A stretch of DNA of 64,000 bases. Origin: Corylus avellana (lineage: Eukaryota > Streptophyta > Magnoliopsida > Fagales > Betulaceae). Location: assembly GCF_901000735.1 (NCBI RefSeq), contig NC_081541.1:45985485-46049484 (forward strand), written 5' to 3'. The number at the start of each line of letters is the position of its first letter. Position 1 is the first letter of the stretch. Made by a program: the position numbers and the translations under genes. This document shows, in pieces, positions 21,807-32,538 of this stretch. Under the pieces are notes generated by a model. That model was not told where the DNA came from and searched no databases. It worked only from the letters and a program-made list of their open reading frames with translations.

Positions 21807-23516
21807 AATCTAGATCCACAAGCTGTGATCAAGAATCCAGGTGAATCTACTTTGTTAATTCAAAGTTCTACTCAGAATGCTAATATCAAAACTCCAAAGA
21901 TGATTCGATCGAATGAGATTGACCTCCCCAACGAGTGGTTTTTGGAAGGTGTTGCAAAACCTTCTCGAGTAGTGAATGATGCCTCTAATCTTGATTACAT
22001 CCAACAATACATGGATGGATCTGTTAAAATCAATTTTTTTGATTTAGGACTTTCTAACAGAATCGAAAGACCTCTGTTGGTTAACGAACGAAGGAATTCT
22101 TTTGCGGGTTCTACAACCTCAGAAGGATTCCGACGTCGTGATAAGGATGTGGATGAGTCTCTTAACGCTCCTCTGCCTCTTTATCCTGTTGTTAACCCTG
22201 ATTTGAAACTCAAAGGAATTTCTACCGATTCCCAAGTTTCTTCTGTTTTTTACTCTACTAGAAATCATCCTCCGACGGATGACGAAGGTGGATCTCTTTC
22301 TCCTTCTACTTCTAATTTTAATGCTCCTCTTCCCATTACTCATCATCATTAGTGTAATGTTATCACTGCTACTGCTCCCATCAAAGATTTATTTTCTATC
22401 ATTGATTGGCCTGCTTTGAACAAAGATTTTAAATCTTCTGAAAATCGTGCTTTACGGCATGCTTACCGTGCCAAATATTCAGAAAAGGAACAAAATCTCA
22501 TTAAGGTCAAATGGGCCGAGATGATGATTAAGTCCCAAAAACATATCTTGTTTTTTGATTATCTTCAAAAACATTTCCCTATCGATAATGTTTTGAATGT
22601 TGTCAAAAAGAATTTTACCAAAGAAGATAAATCTGTTGTCAAATCTTCTCATTCTCCTCTTGAAAATACTCTTCTTGATGTCAACAAAATTGTTGTTAAA
22701 TGTTCCCCTTTCAAAACCCATGATAAGGACCCTATTAATAACGATAGGAAAATTATCGAACAAAACAATTTTTGTGCCCACTCTCTTCATATTTTAGGAC
22801 AACAATTGGACCGTATCGAAGAGAAAATTCCCTCTCTCTCTTCTGATCCAAAAGTTTCCTCTTCTAATTCAGAAACTTCTTCTCAGGATTCTACTGATTC
22901 TGATATTAGAATCCTTGAACAAAACTTTGGTAAGATTGAAATGGAGCCAAAACTCCAAAGGATCTTTGACGGATCCAGATCATTCAGTCCTACAAAGAAT
23001 TTTCATCCTAAGTCAGCCTTTCCTGATAATTTTGGCCATGATAGTATTAGCACTTGTTCTGTTCTGACTAAATCTGACGAACAAGATAATACTATAATCT
23101 CTCCTAAAAATACTTTGGGAAAAGTTTTAAAACAAAAATCCAAAGTAGTTATAGTCTCAGACTTGCAACATGAGATTAATAACATTAGGAAAGATATGGT
23201 TGAGATAAAAAGGAATAAACAAATACATGTTTCTGATAATGTCAATTTTGTCAATTTGATCAGCAAAGTGATTCCTCCCAAATGGCATTCTAAAGTGCAT
23301 ATCATTGTTTCCCCTGATTTTACCCTTGATGTTATTGCTTTGATTGATTCTGGTGCTGATTTAAATTGTATCCAAGAAGCAATTTACCAGAGACCTTCAT
23401 CTTTTGAAGCTCCTTTGCTCTCTAGCCATTCCCCTGTTCTTATATCCTCTCCTTCTCTGTCACTTACTTCAATAAGCACTATCACTTACTTTTGTAAGCC
23501 TTATCTAAATCTGTAA
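21805..23516 (+). pseudogene. Viral polyprotein fragment with aspartic protease (broken)
   Basis: One reading frame covers 21825-23516 apart from a TAG at 22350. The second copy of this stretch has CAG at the equivalent codon, so the stop is a mutation of this copy. The upstream part is the region that follows the movement domain. The middle is rich in Lys, Ser and Asp, as in coat-protein regions. Near the end (about 23340-23375) is a retropepsin-type motif, LIDSGADLN. The frame then passes into unrelated sequence and stops at 23516 with no reverse transcriptase following. It is truncated at the 5' end by the integration border. Confidence 0.65.
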
Positions 23517-23723
23517 CGATTTCAGTTTATATCAAACTTTGTTTATCAAACTCCTTATCTATCTTTACTGTCTTTAATTTCAGTTCTTTATTTTGATTAT
23601 ATAACTGTCATTACCGCCTCATGGCTAGTTTTACTGCTTTGTTTTAAATTATCTTATGCATTGTACATCACTCTCCCCTACTCCCTGCATCTATATGCAT
23701 ATCGCGCTTCCTCAACTCCGTTT

Positions 23724-23735
23724 TGGTATCAGAGC
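23724..23735 (+). promoter_or_regulatory. tRNA-Met primer-binding site of the viral sequence
   Basis: TGGTATCAGAGC is the classical complement of the 3' end of plant initiator tRNA-Met, used to prime reverse transcription in caulimovirids and many LTR retrotransposons. It lies in the non-coding region between the protease fragment and the leader, as in caulimovirid genomes. Confidence 0.8.
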
Positions 23736-24056
23736 CATAAGAGTTCTGATCTCTTTGCTACTTGATGTACACCCTGCTCTCTCTTGAACCCCCTGAGTAT
23801 AGTCTTGTTCTTCTCCTTTTCATTTACTCCCTGTTAACCTTTCTCTGTGTTGAGATTCTAGTTGTGGAATGGTAGTCCACCACCCCGTCAGTTGTGGTTG
23901 TAAGGAACGGTAGTGCACCACCCCGTCTAGTCAGTTTGCGAGGTATCTATAAGTCCCGCTTTAAGCCTGGGTTGGTGTCTAGGGCGTGAAGAAGGAACTG
24001 AGTGTTGGCCAAGGGTGTGTGTGAATAGTTCTGGTTTCAACTATTTCGCGTCCAAG

Positions 24057-24777
24057 GGTATGTGTGGATAGTTTTACGTCTAGGAAGGACATACTTAGGA
24101 AGTTTGTCTTGTGAGTGAGTACCTAGGATGAGTTCCTTGGCTGCTCAATTCTCAAAACCTCCCCAAACTCACCCTCAAGTTTCCCAGTCAAATACTTCTA
24201 CTTTTTGTCAGTTCTCTAAGCCTGGTGCTATGGCTCCTCCGAAGGAACATAGTCCTCCTGTCAATATCTCCTTCCCTTGGATTACTCTCCCCTTTTCTCA
24301 ATATCTATTCTCTTCTGAAGATCTTTCCCAAACCCCAGAGCAACTAGCTCATTCTTACTTTCCTTGTCATTTTCATTGGATCCCTGAACATCCTTTGAAA
24401 GATTTGTCATTTTTTACTGATATTTTGATCCAAACAAAATCTGTCCGTTTCCGACCTATACCCAAACATAACAATCCCCAAATGATTGTTGGTACCATTG
24501 CATATTTTGTCAATTTCATCTCTGTCGATGATTGGGGCTCTCACATCCCTGTTCTTATTATGACTATGTGAATACCTGGTTCCATTTTATTCAAAACCCA
24601 CTCCTCTTGATTTACAATTTGAGGAAAGGTTTCTCAAAATCACTCACTAGGCAAAGTCTTAGAGGAACTCATCCTAGGTACTCACTCACAAGGCAAACTT
24701 CCTAAGTATGTCCTTCTTAGACGCAAAACTATCCACACATACCTCCTCTAAGACTTTGCCCAGTGAGTGATTTTGAG
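24057..24777. repeat. Nested inverted repeats in the viral leader
   Basis: Arm Y (24057-24137) is repeated inverted at 24663-24743 with only a few mismatches over 81 nt. Immediately around the second arm, X (24633-24666) and its inverse (24744-24777, one mismatch in 34) form a further stem. The 147-codon frame lies between the Y arms. Confidence 0.85.
24128..24571 (+). pseudogene. Viral leader-proximal ORF (147 codons)
   Basis: Open frame just after the leader, starting within inverted-repeat arm Y. The product is rich in Ser, Pro and Phe, with no domain I recognise. Its stop precedes inverted-repeat arm X, and the rearrangement around 24633-24777 may have cut it short. It could be the first ORF of the virus; function unknown. 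Confidence 0.4.
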
Positions 24778-26016
24778 TTTAGTTTGTGTGTCAAAATGTG
24801 GAGATCTAATTCTTCTGTTAGCTCTAATTCCAGTTTACCACTTGACGTGGTTAATTCTGAACAATTTTCTATCGAAAGTGATAATAATTTTATTTTTGAT
24901 AAATGGAATATTCCCAAGCTTTCTAACAATGATGTTTATACTACTTCTTGGTCTAAATCTGTCTTTAGATCTGAATATTCTGTCAAAAACTGTTGAACAA
25001 ACATTTGCCACAATGGGTAATAATCAAACTATTACCTTGTTCAATAAAAAATTTGTCAATGATGCTCTTGCTAGAAGTTACAAATTCTTGCATATTGGTT
25101 CTGTTCAAGTTGCTGTCAAGCCTTTGACTCGACTTGGTATTAATGCTTCTGTTTTGTTATGTTTGCGTGACGCAAGATTTGTTGATTTCAAAACCAGTAT
25201 TCTTGGCATGATTCAGTCTTCTCTGTTTAATGGCCTTGTCCATTTTGATGTTTTCCCTAATATTTCTCTTGCCTTGAATGATGTTCATATTTTGAAAGCT
25301 TTGACGCTTAATATTTTGGCATCTGGTTATAATATGGAAGAAGGTAGCAGACCCCTTGCTATTATCTACCGTATTTATTACAAATTGATGAAAACAAATT
25401 TAGATCCACAAGCTGTGATCAAGAATCCAGGTGAATCTACTTTGTTAATTCAAAGTTCTACTCAGAATGCTAATATCAAAACTCCAAAGATGATTCGATG
25501 GAATGAAATTGACCTCCCCATCGAATGGTTTTTGGAAGGTGTTGCAAAACCTTCTCGAGTAGTGAATAATGCCTCTAATCTTGATTACATCCAACAATAC
25601 ATGGATGGATCTGTTAAAATCAATTTTTCTGATTTAGGACTTTCTAACAGAATCGAAAGACCTCTGTTTGAAAGACCTCTGTTTGAAAGACCTCTGTTGG
25701 TTAACGAACGAAGGAATTCTTTTGCGGGTTCTACAACCTTAGAAGGACTCCGACGTCGTGATAAGGATGTGGATGAGTCTCTTAACGCTCCTCCTCCTCT
25801 TTATCCTGCTGTTAACCCTGATTTGAAACTCAAAAGAATTTCTACCGATTCTCAAGTTTCTTCTGCTTTTTACTCTACTAGAAATCATCCTCCGACGGAT
25901 GACGAAGGTGGATCTCTTTCTCCTTCTGCTTCTGATTTTAATGCTCCTCTTCCCACTGCTCATCATCATCAGCGTAATGTTATCACTGCTACTGCTCCCA
26001 TCAAAGATTTCTTTCT
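24763..26016 (+). pseudogene. Viral movement protein region (frameshifted)
   Basis: The frame opens at 24763 and meets a stop at about 24996; the homologous reading then continues in the next frame to 26016, so one small indel lies near 24985-24996. The second part has the pattern of 30K-superfamily movement proteins of caulimovirids: a basic KPLTRLG segment, LRDARF, then a hydrophobic segment leading to a conserved Asp near 25278. From 25400 it repeats the sequence at 21805 onward. A 15-bp unit is present three times here (25654-25698) but once in the first copy. The frame ends in host DNA at 26047. Confidence 0.65.
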
Positions 26017-26202
26017 ATATATATATACATATACTTTCCTATCCTAATTCTCAATGACAGAACCAAGAAAGAAAATATTATAAGTGATGAAAGAAAATAA
26101 GTGAAAATTTTAAACATACTACCTCATCTTTTGTTTTTTTTCCTAAACCCTCGTAGCATGTCAAATGGTTTTTGTAGTAAAAGTTTTGGTTTGACAATTC
26201 AG

Positions 26203-29000
26203 GTATGAGAAGTATCATAGCTATTATGGTGGTGACGAGGAAGAGAGAAAAGCTAACTACACTGACATGGTGAGTGCTGTTCTGTCATTAACAATCTTTT
26301 TATCAGTGTGTTACTGTCTTTGGAATTTACTATAATAATCTGTTTGGTATTTGGTTTCTAAATCATGGTGAGTAGAATGAGAAAGCCTCGATCTATTGTA
26401 AATTTATATATATATTTGTTTATGAGGTTTTTTCTGTGTTAGCAAGGTTGGTAGTTCTTGTGCTTGATCTTTTTTTTGTCCATCTCATTCATTGATTAAC
26501 GTAGTTTTTAGTGGTGAATCACGTAGTGTGTCCTTTTGTGATGGACTGATCTTTGTTTATTCTGCGTTTCTTCTTATTTTTCGCATCTAACCCATTTGTG
26601 GGAGAGAGTAATTAAATATCCAACAAAAGTGAGGAACCAGCTGTAGAATTTCTATTTGGATGCCGGATCTACTCTGCTACCTGTCTGAAGAATAAAATTG
26701 AACCATCTCTTGTGGATTTCAGGTTAATAAATACTATGATCTTGTTACTAGCTTTTATGAGTATGGCTGGGGGGAGTCTTTCCATTTTGCACCCAGGTAG
26801 CCTTTGAAGAAATGCAGTACAATTCCTTTTGGCCTACATTTGCAGATTATAACTAATCATGTGCATAATTTTTGTTCCTAAAGATGGAAAGGGGAGTCTC
26901 TTCGAGAGAGCCTCAAGCGAAATCAGCACTTCATTGCTCTACAACTATGCCTGAAGCCAGAACAGAAGGTTTGTTCCTTTTGTGGAACATGGGGAAGCTG
27001 ACAATTTAGAGATTTACCATTCGAATAATTGAGATTTTAGTTTGACATATATAATATTAATAGGTGTTGGATGTTGGATGTGGAATTGGTGGACCACTTA
27101 GAGAAATTTCCAGATTCAGGTTAATCTCTCCCCCAACCCACCCCTCCCATCGACTTTCTCTCCTTTTAGTTTCTACCATTGATTAAACAAGAAACATGGT
27201 AAGATTTGTTTCATTGAAATTTATGTCCTCTCACTTATGATTACAAATGTATGAGTCTGGAGGGCGAAGTTTCGAAAAAAATCAGAAGTTTCGAAAGAAT
27301 CGGAAGTTTCACATGAACATTCACATTAGATTGCTTTGTGCATGGTTTGTGGTTTGTGGTTCTGGGTGAATATTGAAAGTATTATTGAATTGCTAAAGTA
27401 ATAATGAGATTTTTGAGAAAGAGAAAACACAAGTGCTAGCCTAGCTAGGATTGTATATTTATTGAACTTTCTCTTGAGGAAGGACTCTTTAGCTATGTAT
27501 ATATGCAATGGTGATTTGTTACAGCTCAGCATCAGTAACGGGGTTGAACAACAATGAATATCAGATAGCAAGGGGAAAGGTACGTACGTATATATATAGC
27601 ATGGTCTCTCACTCACTGATATAAAAACCAAACGCATCTAGAATTTATAATAGACTGAAGTGCTAAAAATATCAAAATGGCAATGACACGTGCAAGCTGC
27701 TGTTGCTCCACAGGAACTAAACCGCATTGCTGGAGTGGACAAAACCTGCGATTTTGTGAAGGTTGGTTCATGTTTATGGTGTGAAAGTAGTAATGAGATT
27801 TGGAAACAAACCTTTTATGATATAACAAAAAGGGTTTTTTGTGATAGACGCCTCAGTAGTAATGAGATTAATATGAAGTCTTGATGATGCAGGCTGACTT
27901 CATGAAAATGCCATTTCCTGACAATACTTATGATGCAGTATATGCAATTGCTTCTACTTGTCATGCACCCGATGCAGTATGTATTCCAAATTCTAATCAG
28001 CTAGGATAGCAAATCATGTTCCACTTTTTCTTTTCTTTTTCTTTCCTCTTTTGGTTCATATTGGTTTAACCTTTGCTTGTGATCTGGATAGTATGGATGC
28101 TACAAAGAAATATATAGAGTACTAAAGCCTGGCCATTGTTTTGCTGCATATGAGTGGTGCATGACTGATTCTTTCGATCCCAATAACCGAGAACATCAAA
28201 AAATAAAGGTAAGATATGCTTGAATTAAGCATGATTATTTTATCGTTTCAATGTAACAAAGTTTCATTGGTGCAGGCAGAAATCGAGATTGGTGATGGCC
28301 TTCCTGACATCAGGTTGACAGGAAAATGCCTTGAAGCTCTCAAACAAGCAGGTTTTGAGGTGACTGCAAGTTGTTGTTCTGTTTTTTACGAATCTCGGTT
28401 TGTTATTGGCACAAGTTTCAACTTATTTATTTATTCTGCACAAAGGTGATATGGGAGAAAGATCTTGCTGTGGACTCACCTCTCCCTTGGTACTTGCCTT
28501 TTGATAAAAGTCACTTCTCACTGAGTAGTTTCCGTCTAACTGCTGCTGGGCGTTTCATTACAAGAAACATGGTAAGATTTGTTTCATTGAAATTCTTCAA
28601 GATTTGAAAGAATTATTCATACTTGTTCAACTCTGGAAAGGCAGTTGATTTAGAGCTGAGTTCTCATTTTGGTAGGTCAAGGCCATGGAATTTGTGGGAA
28701 TTGCCCCAAAGGGAAGCCAACGTGTTCAAATCTTTCTAGAGCAGGCTGCAGAAGGGCTAGTTGAAGGTGGAAAGTGAGTGCTCCCTCTGCAATACTTATT
28801 CTCTAATTCCACCCACTCTTACAATGATAAGTGAAAGAAATGGGTAAATAAAAAAGAGAGCCTTTGAAATTCTTTCCTTGTAGGAGTTGAATCACAGTTT
28901 TTTTCTTTCTCACATAATTATATTACTGTCTTTCAGGAAAGAGATTTTCACACCAATATATTTCTTCTTGGCCCGGAAGCCGCTTTCAGACAATCAGTGA
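26203..29000 (+). CDS. SMT1: Sterol C-24 methyltransferase 1 (cycloartenol C24-methyltransferase), lacking exon 1
   Basis: SAM-dependent enzyme of the ER that methylates cycloartenol to 24-methylenecycloartanol, the entry step of plant sterols. Exons: 26203-26269, 26723-26796, 26884-26968, 27064-27119, 27525-27579, 27714-27761, 27893-27976, 28092-28208, 28276-28359, 28446-28571, 28676-28773, 28937-29000. Phases are consistent, with a single stop at the end, giving 318 codons. Motifs: the sterol-binding region [11 protein letters not shown], the SAM site [21 protein letters not shown] and YEWCMTD. The N-terminal 20-odd residues, which need an upstream exon, are not found between the viral insertion and 26203, or as far back as about 19 kb. 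The motif normally AIEATCHAPDA reads [11 protein letters not shown], so its Glu is Ala. Either a truncated duplicate or a gene whose first exon lies far upstream. Confidence 0.88.
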
Positions 29001-29250
29001 ACATCTCAATGTAGACTAATTAACCTGGGATTCTGACAGGTTGAAATGTATGTTAGGATTGGGTTTTTACCATGCTGGTTGACTTTGTGATCTTGGTTTC
29101 CAATTGAAAGTTGTTTGTCTGTGTTTAGTTTCCTCTGGGTTCATTTGTACACCTCCTTTGGCTTGAGCACTAGCTGTTGTACCCTTCTGCTACATTGGGA
29201 CTTTGGCTCTTTTTATTTATCTAATAAATAAATTTTTTTCTCTGCCTTGA

Positions 29251-29281
<31 letters not shown>

Positions 29282-29460
29282 GGGAATTGCAAGGGGAGAA
29301 AGGGAAGGGTGCCTTGTTGGGATTTGTATGCATGTTTCTTTTTTAGCTTCTTTTTTCTTTTTAATTAAACGTATATGTTGTATATTACTAAATTATTATT
29401 TTGGCCTACTCCGAGGACCTCTGAATTATTTTTTATACCACAAAGAGGGATTTGTAACTT
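29001..29460. other. SMT1 3' flank
   Basis: Presumed 3' UTR of SMT1, with AATAAATAAA at about 29223-29232 as a plausible polyadenylation signal, followed by a T run (about 29258-29280). No further gene. Confidence 0.5.
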
Positions 29461-30187
29461 TTTTTTTTTTTTTTTGAATTAGTTATCACTTCATTAATAT
29501 AATAATCAAATGGGGCAAAATGCTCCATACAATACCAAATATATAATTTGGAATCTTCACAATCCAAACACTATTTATGACACACACAATAGCCACTCGG
29601 GTTATAACAAGACAATAGCTATGAAATGTTAACATCCCAATCCGTTTTCAGATCTACAGCAAATTCCAGCAAATTACGTCTATCTTTGCTGCCAAGTTAT
29701 TGATTTCCTGACTTTTTGATCTCTGTTCTAGTGTTTTACCAAACACAATCTCATTCGCTACCTCTACCATAGTGACAATTCTTCTGTATGCATGATAACT
29801 CTTCCACCATTGATCTATGGTTTGCTCTCAGAAATGAATTAGAAGAAAACAAAATACCGACTGAAAACCAATTCCGTTATTCTAAAGAATTCGTGAAAAG
29901 GACTAAAACTTCACATCATAGATCACTCCTGAAAGCAAATATAAAGAGAAGACAATCTTATTTAAAAACAACGAAAGTACAATAACCAAAAAACAACAAA
30001 AACCCAACACTATCACACAATCCACCAAATCCAAGAGAGGTAGCAGTCAATCTACTGGTCTGTTGTTAGAATGCACCTCGAGGACCATTGACGCACACGT
30101 CCCGGTCAATTTACGGTGGAGCTGGGAAAAGGAGGGGGAAGGAGGACTCCCTCTCCCACTCTGAGCTCTGTCTAATAACTAGAGAGC
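29461..30187 (-). mobile_element. Poly(A) retroposon (non-LTR type, non-autonomous)
   Basis: The plus strand begins with a T run (29459-29475), which is the poly(A) tail of a minus-strand insertion. The element is flanked by a perfect 12-bp target duplication, GATTTGTAACTT (29449-29460 and 30188-30199). About 727 bp long. The minus-strand 5' end is GC-richer (GAGAGGGAGTCCTCCTTCCC) and no reverse transcriptase frame is seen. It is either a 5'-truncated LINE derivative or a SINE-like or processed sequence. Confidence 0.75.
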
Positions 30188-32538
30188 GATTTGTAACTTA
30201 AGCCAACCATATGGATTGATTTTGCATTTATCCTTATAATTTAATATGTCAACTTGAGCACTTTCTTCTATTTGTAAAATTTATTTTAAAACTTTTCGTT
30301 CTTAAATAAATCTAAACCATCAAAATCATAATAGATAATTAGATATCATGTACTTTTAGAAAACCTTCAAGATTAAGACTTTTTTTTTTTTTGGTTGCAA
30401 ACTATCATTGTCTAGTGATTTTAATTTCTTGAAATTTAAATTGAAATTTAAATTTTTTTTGGTATATCTTAATTTGTTCAAACTTACTCTGAGTCGAAGA
30501 AATACGTTGATATTATATATAAGAAGTAACAATTCTAAAAGGTTCTTCGGCAGATTATGTTCTTAATTGCAAAAATATTTCTTGAAATCAAACAAAAAAT
30601 AGGGTTAAATGTTTTTTGGTACGTGAATTTTAACACCATTATTATTATTATTTTTTTATCTAGATTTCACTTGTTTTGGATTTTTAAAATGGTATACCAA
30701 AACGCACATCAACAACATAAAAACACGTTTTGCTGTTTTCAAAACAAGCAAACAAACAGGCTTTAGCATTTCTCAATTCTCAATGCTTGTGTTGTGTCCA
30801 CTTTGACCGGCCCCATTCCGCTGACATGGCAAAACTTAACTGGTTCACTCAAAATTTCCATCACAGCCCACCAGAGTTGAACAAGATCAATAGCAAAACG
30901 CGCCAACTAGTCTTTACCAGAACCCGACCCGACTGGATCAGAGATCGGCGGACGATCTATCTCTACTTTCCGGTACGTTTCTCAATATCTCTCTGCTCAT
31001 CTCTGTTTGGTTGAAGAGAAAAAGAAAGTCATAAAATTCGGAATACTTGAAATTTTCCATTTTGTGTGCGAAGAAACTCTAAGATTCTTTATTCGCTCAT
31101 TTTGTGATCTGTTTACAATATTGAGGTTGATAATATTGTTTTCTTTCACTGTATTTAGTTGAAGAGAGAGTGTAGTTTCTAATGCATAGAAAGAATAATG
31201 TTTCTTTTTTGGATGAATTGAAAGAAAGAATTATGCTGGGCATAGATGTTGATTTGTTGGGTTACTGAGAAAATTGAGGAGAGGAATAGACGATTACGCT
31301 TTGGAACTGATTTTTTTTTTTTTTTTTGAGAACTTTGCGGTTTGTGATTGTGTTTCGATTCTTTAGGTTAATATTTTGGTGTTATTATGATGGATTTTAT
31401 TTTTTCGTGAAATATGTTATGTTATTTTGTGATGATTATTATTCTTTCACTGTAATTACTTGAAGAATGAGTATAGTTATTAATGAAGGAATAATTATTT
31501 TGAATGTAGATGCTGATAATCTGTTTGGTTGCTTAGAAAATTGAGGAGAGGAAAAGACTTTCATTTTGGATCATATGTTTTATGCTTTTTTTGTTCCTGA
31601 AAATTTTGAGTTTGGTGGCTAAATTTGTACGCTTTAGGTTAATAACTTTGTATTTTTATGATAGACTTGATTTTGCGTGAAATTTGTTGGTTATTTTGTA
31701 ATGATTATAGTTTCTTTTACTGTAATCACTTGAAGAATGAGTGTAATTTATTATTTAGGGAGAATTCTTTTGAATCTAGATGTTCATAATCTGTTTGGTT
31801 GCTGAGAATAATATATTGAGGAGAGGGAAAGAAGATTACATTTTGTATTGCATATGTTTAATTATGCTTTGGATTTTGAAAACTTCGAGAATTTGCCTTA
31901 GCTTAGTGCTAATATTAGGTTCAAGTAATTGGATAGTTTTGTTTCCTCTTGTCCAAAGAAAAATTCATACATAAAATTTTGGGAAGGCTTGAACTTTTAA
32001 TGGATTTTGATAACTTGGGGTCGATTTTTTGCAGTAAGTCATTTAATTGAAATAGGGTGGGTTTTTGAAATGTGGGGTTCACATTATGTGTAGGGTGGTA
32101 CTTGCTCAACTTGGAATGGATTTGAAAATCTGGAGTGGAAGTTAAGAATAGTGACTTAGCTGCTCAAACTTTGAATAGATGTCCAGAAGTTGGAGCTGAA
32201 GTTAAGCACTGTGAGTTATTTGCCTAAAATGGATGTTGGAAGTTGGAGAGAAGATTATGTGTTGTGATATAAGATGTAGAACTACTTAATAAATGGAGTG
32301 TCAGCAACCCAAGTAGGTTGTTATTTGTGATCAACTTAGTTTATGTTTCTTTTTGCTCCAGCTGTCAAAACTATAGTTAATAGGCATGTTGGACATCGCT
32401 AGATACGTGGTCATTCATTTGCTAATTTTTGTATGTGTTAATAAAAAATGCAGCTGGTGGCACAGAACAGTTGTTAATAATTTTATATTTGCACAGGACA
32501 GATTGCTTGAAGCAATTGGAAACTGCATTCTGCTTAAG
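30188..32538 (+). other. RLF promoter and 5' UTR with a large leader intron
   Basis: The spacer before the RLF start codon. A probable first non-coding exon ends at 30972 (CTTTCCG|GTACGT). A matching acceptor lies at 32496 (TTGCACAG|GACAG), 42 nt before the start codon, which gives a 1524-nt leader intron (30973-32496). The intron contains a degenerate tandem repeat and the parent of the 5560-5930 fragment. The transcription start is not determinable. Confidence 0.55.
31143..31830. repeat. Degenerate tandem triplication in the RLF leader intron
   Basis: Three related units begin near 31143, 31444 and 31714, at CTTTCACTGTA or CTTTTACTGTA. Each runs through TTGAAGA(G/A)(A)GAGTGTAG-like, TAGATGTTGAT-like, TTGAGGAGAGG and AGGTTAATA segments. 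Unit length is about 270-300 bp, with considerable divergence. Confidence 0.65.

Larger units (their letters stand above)
21805..26016 (+). mobile_element. Endogenous caulimovirid (pararetrovirus) insertion, permuted and degenerate
   Basis: About 4.2 kb of virus-related DNA between TA repeats. Order: a coding stretch downstream of the movement protein (21805-23516, ending in an aspartic protease), a non-coding region with a tRNA-Met primer site (23724-23735), a leader, a 147-codon frame (24128-24571), a movement protein frame (from 24763), then the same stretch with which the insertion began. The first 600 bp (21805-22403) and the last 615 bp (25400-26016) are near-identical direct repeats, so the copy is longer than one circular unit (about 3.6 kb). 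No reverse transcriptase or RNase H is present, so most of the usual 7-8 kb genome is missing. Frames are broken by a stop and a frameshift. No LTRs are seen, which argues against a normal retrotransposon. The genus is unresolved. Confidence 0.75.

Noticed and set aside
21805..26016. LTR retrotransposon instead of a virus
   Set aside because: The direct repeats are coding, not LTRs, and a movement protein-type domain is present. The primer site lies in a non-coding region far from the repeats.
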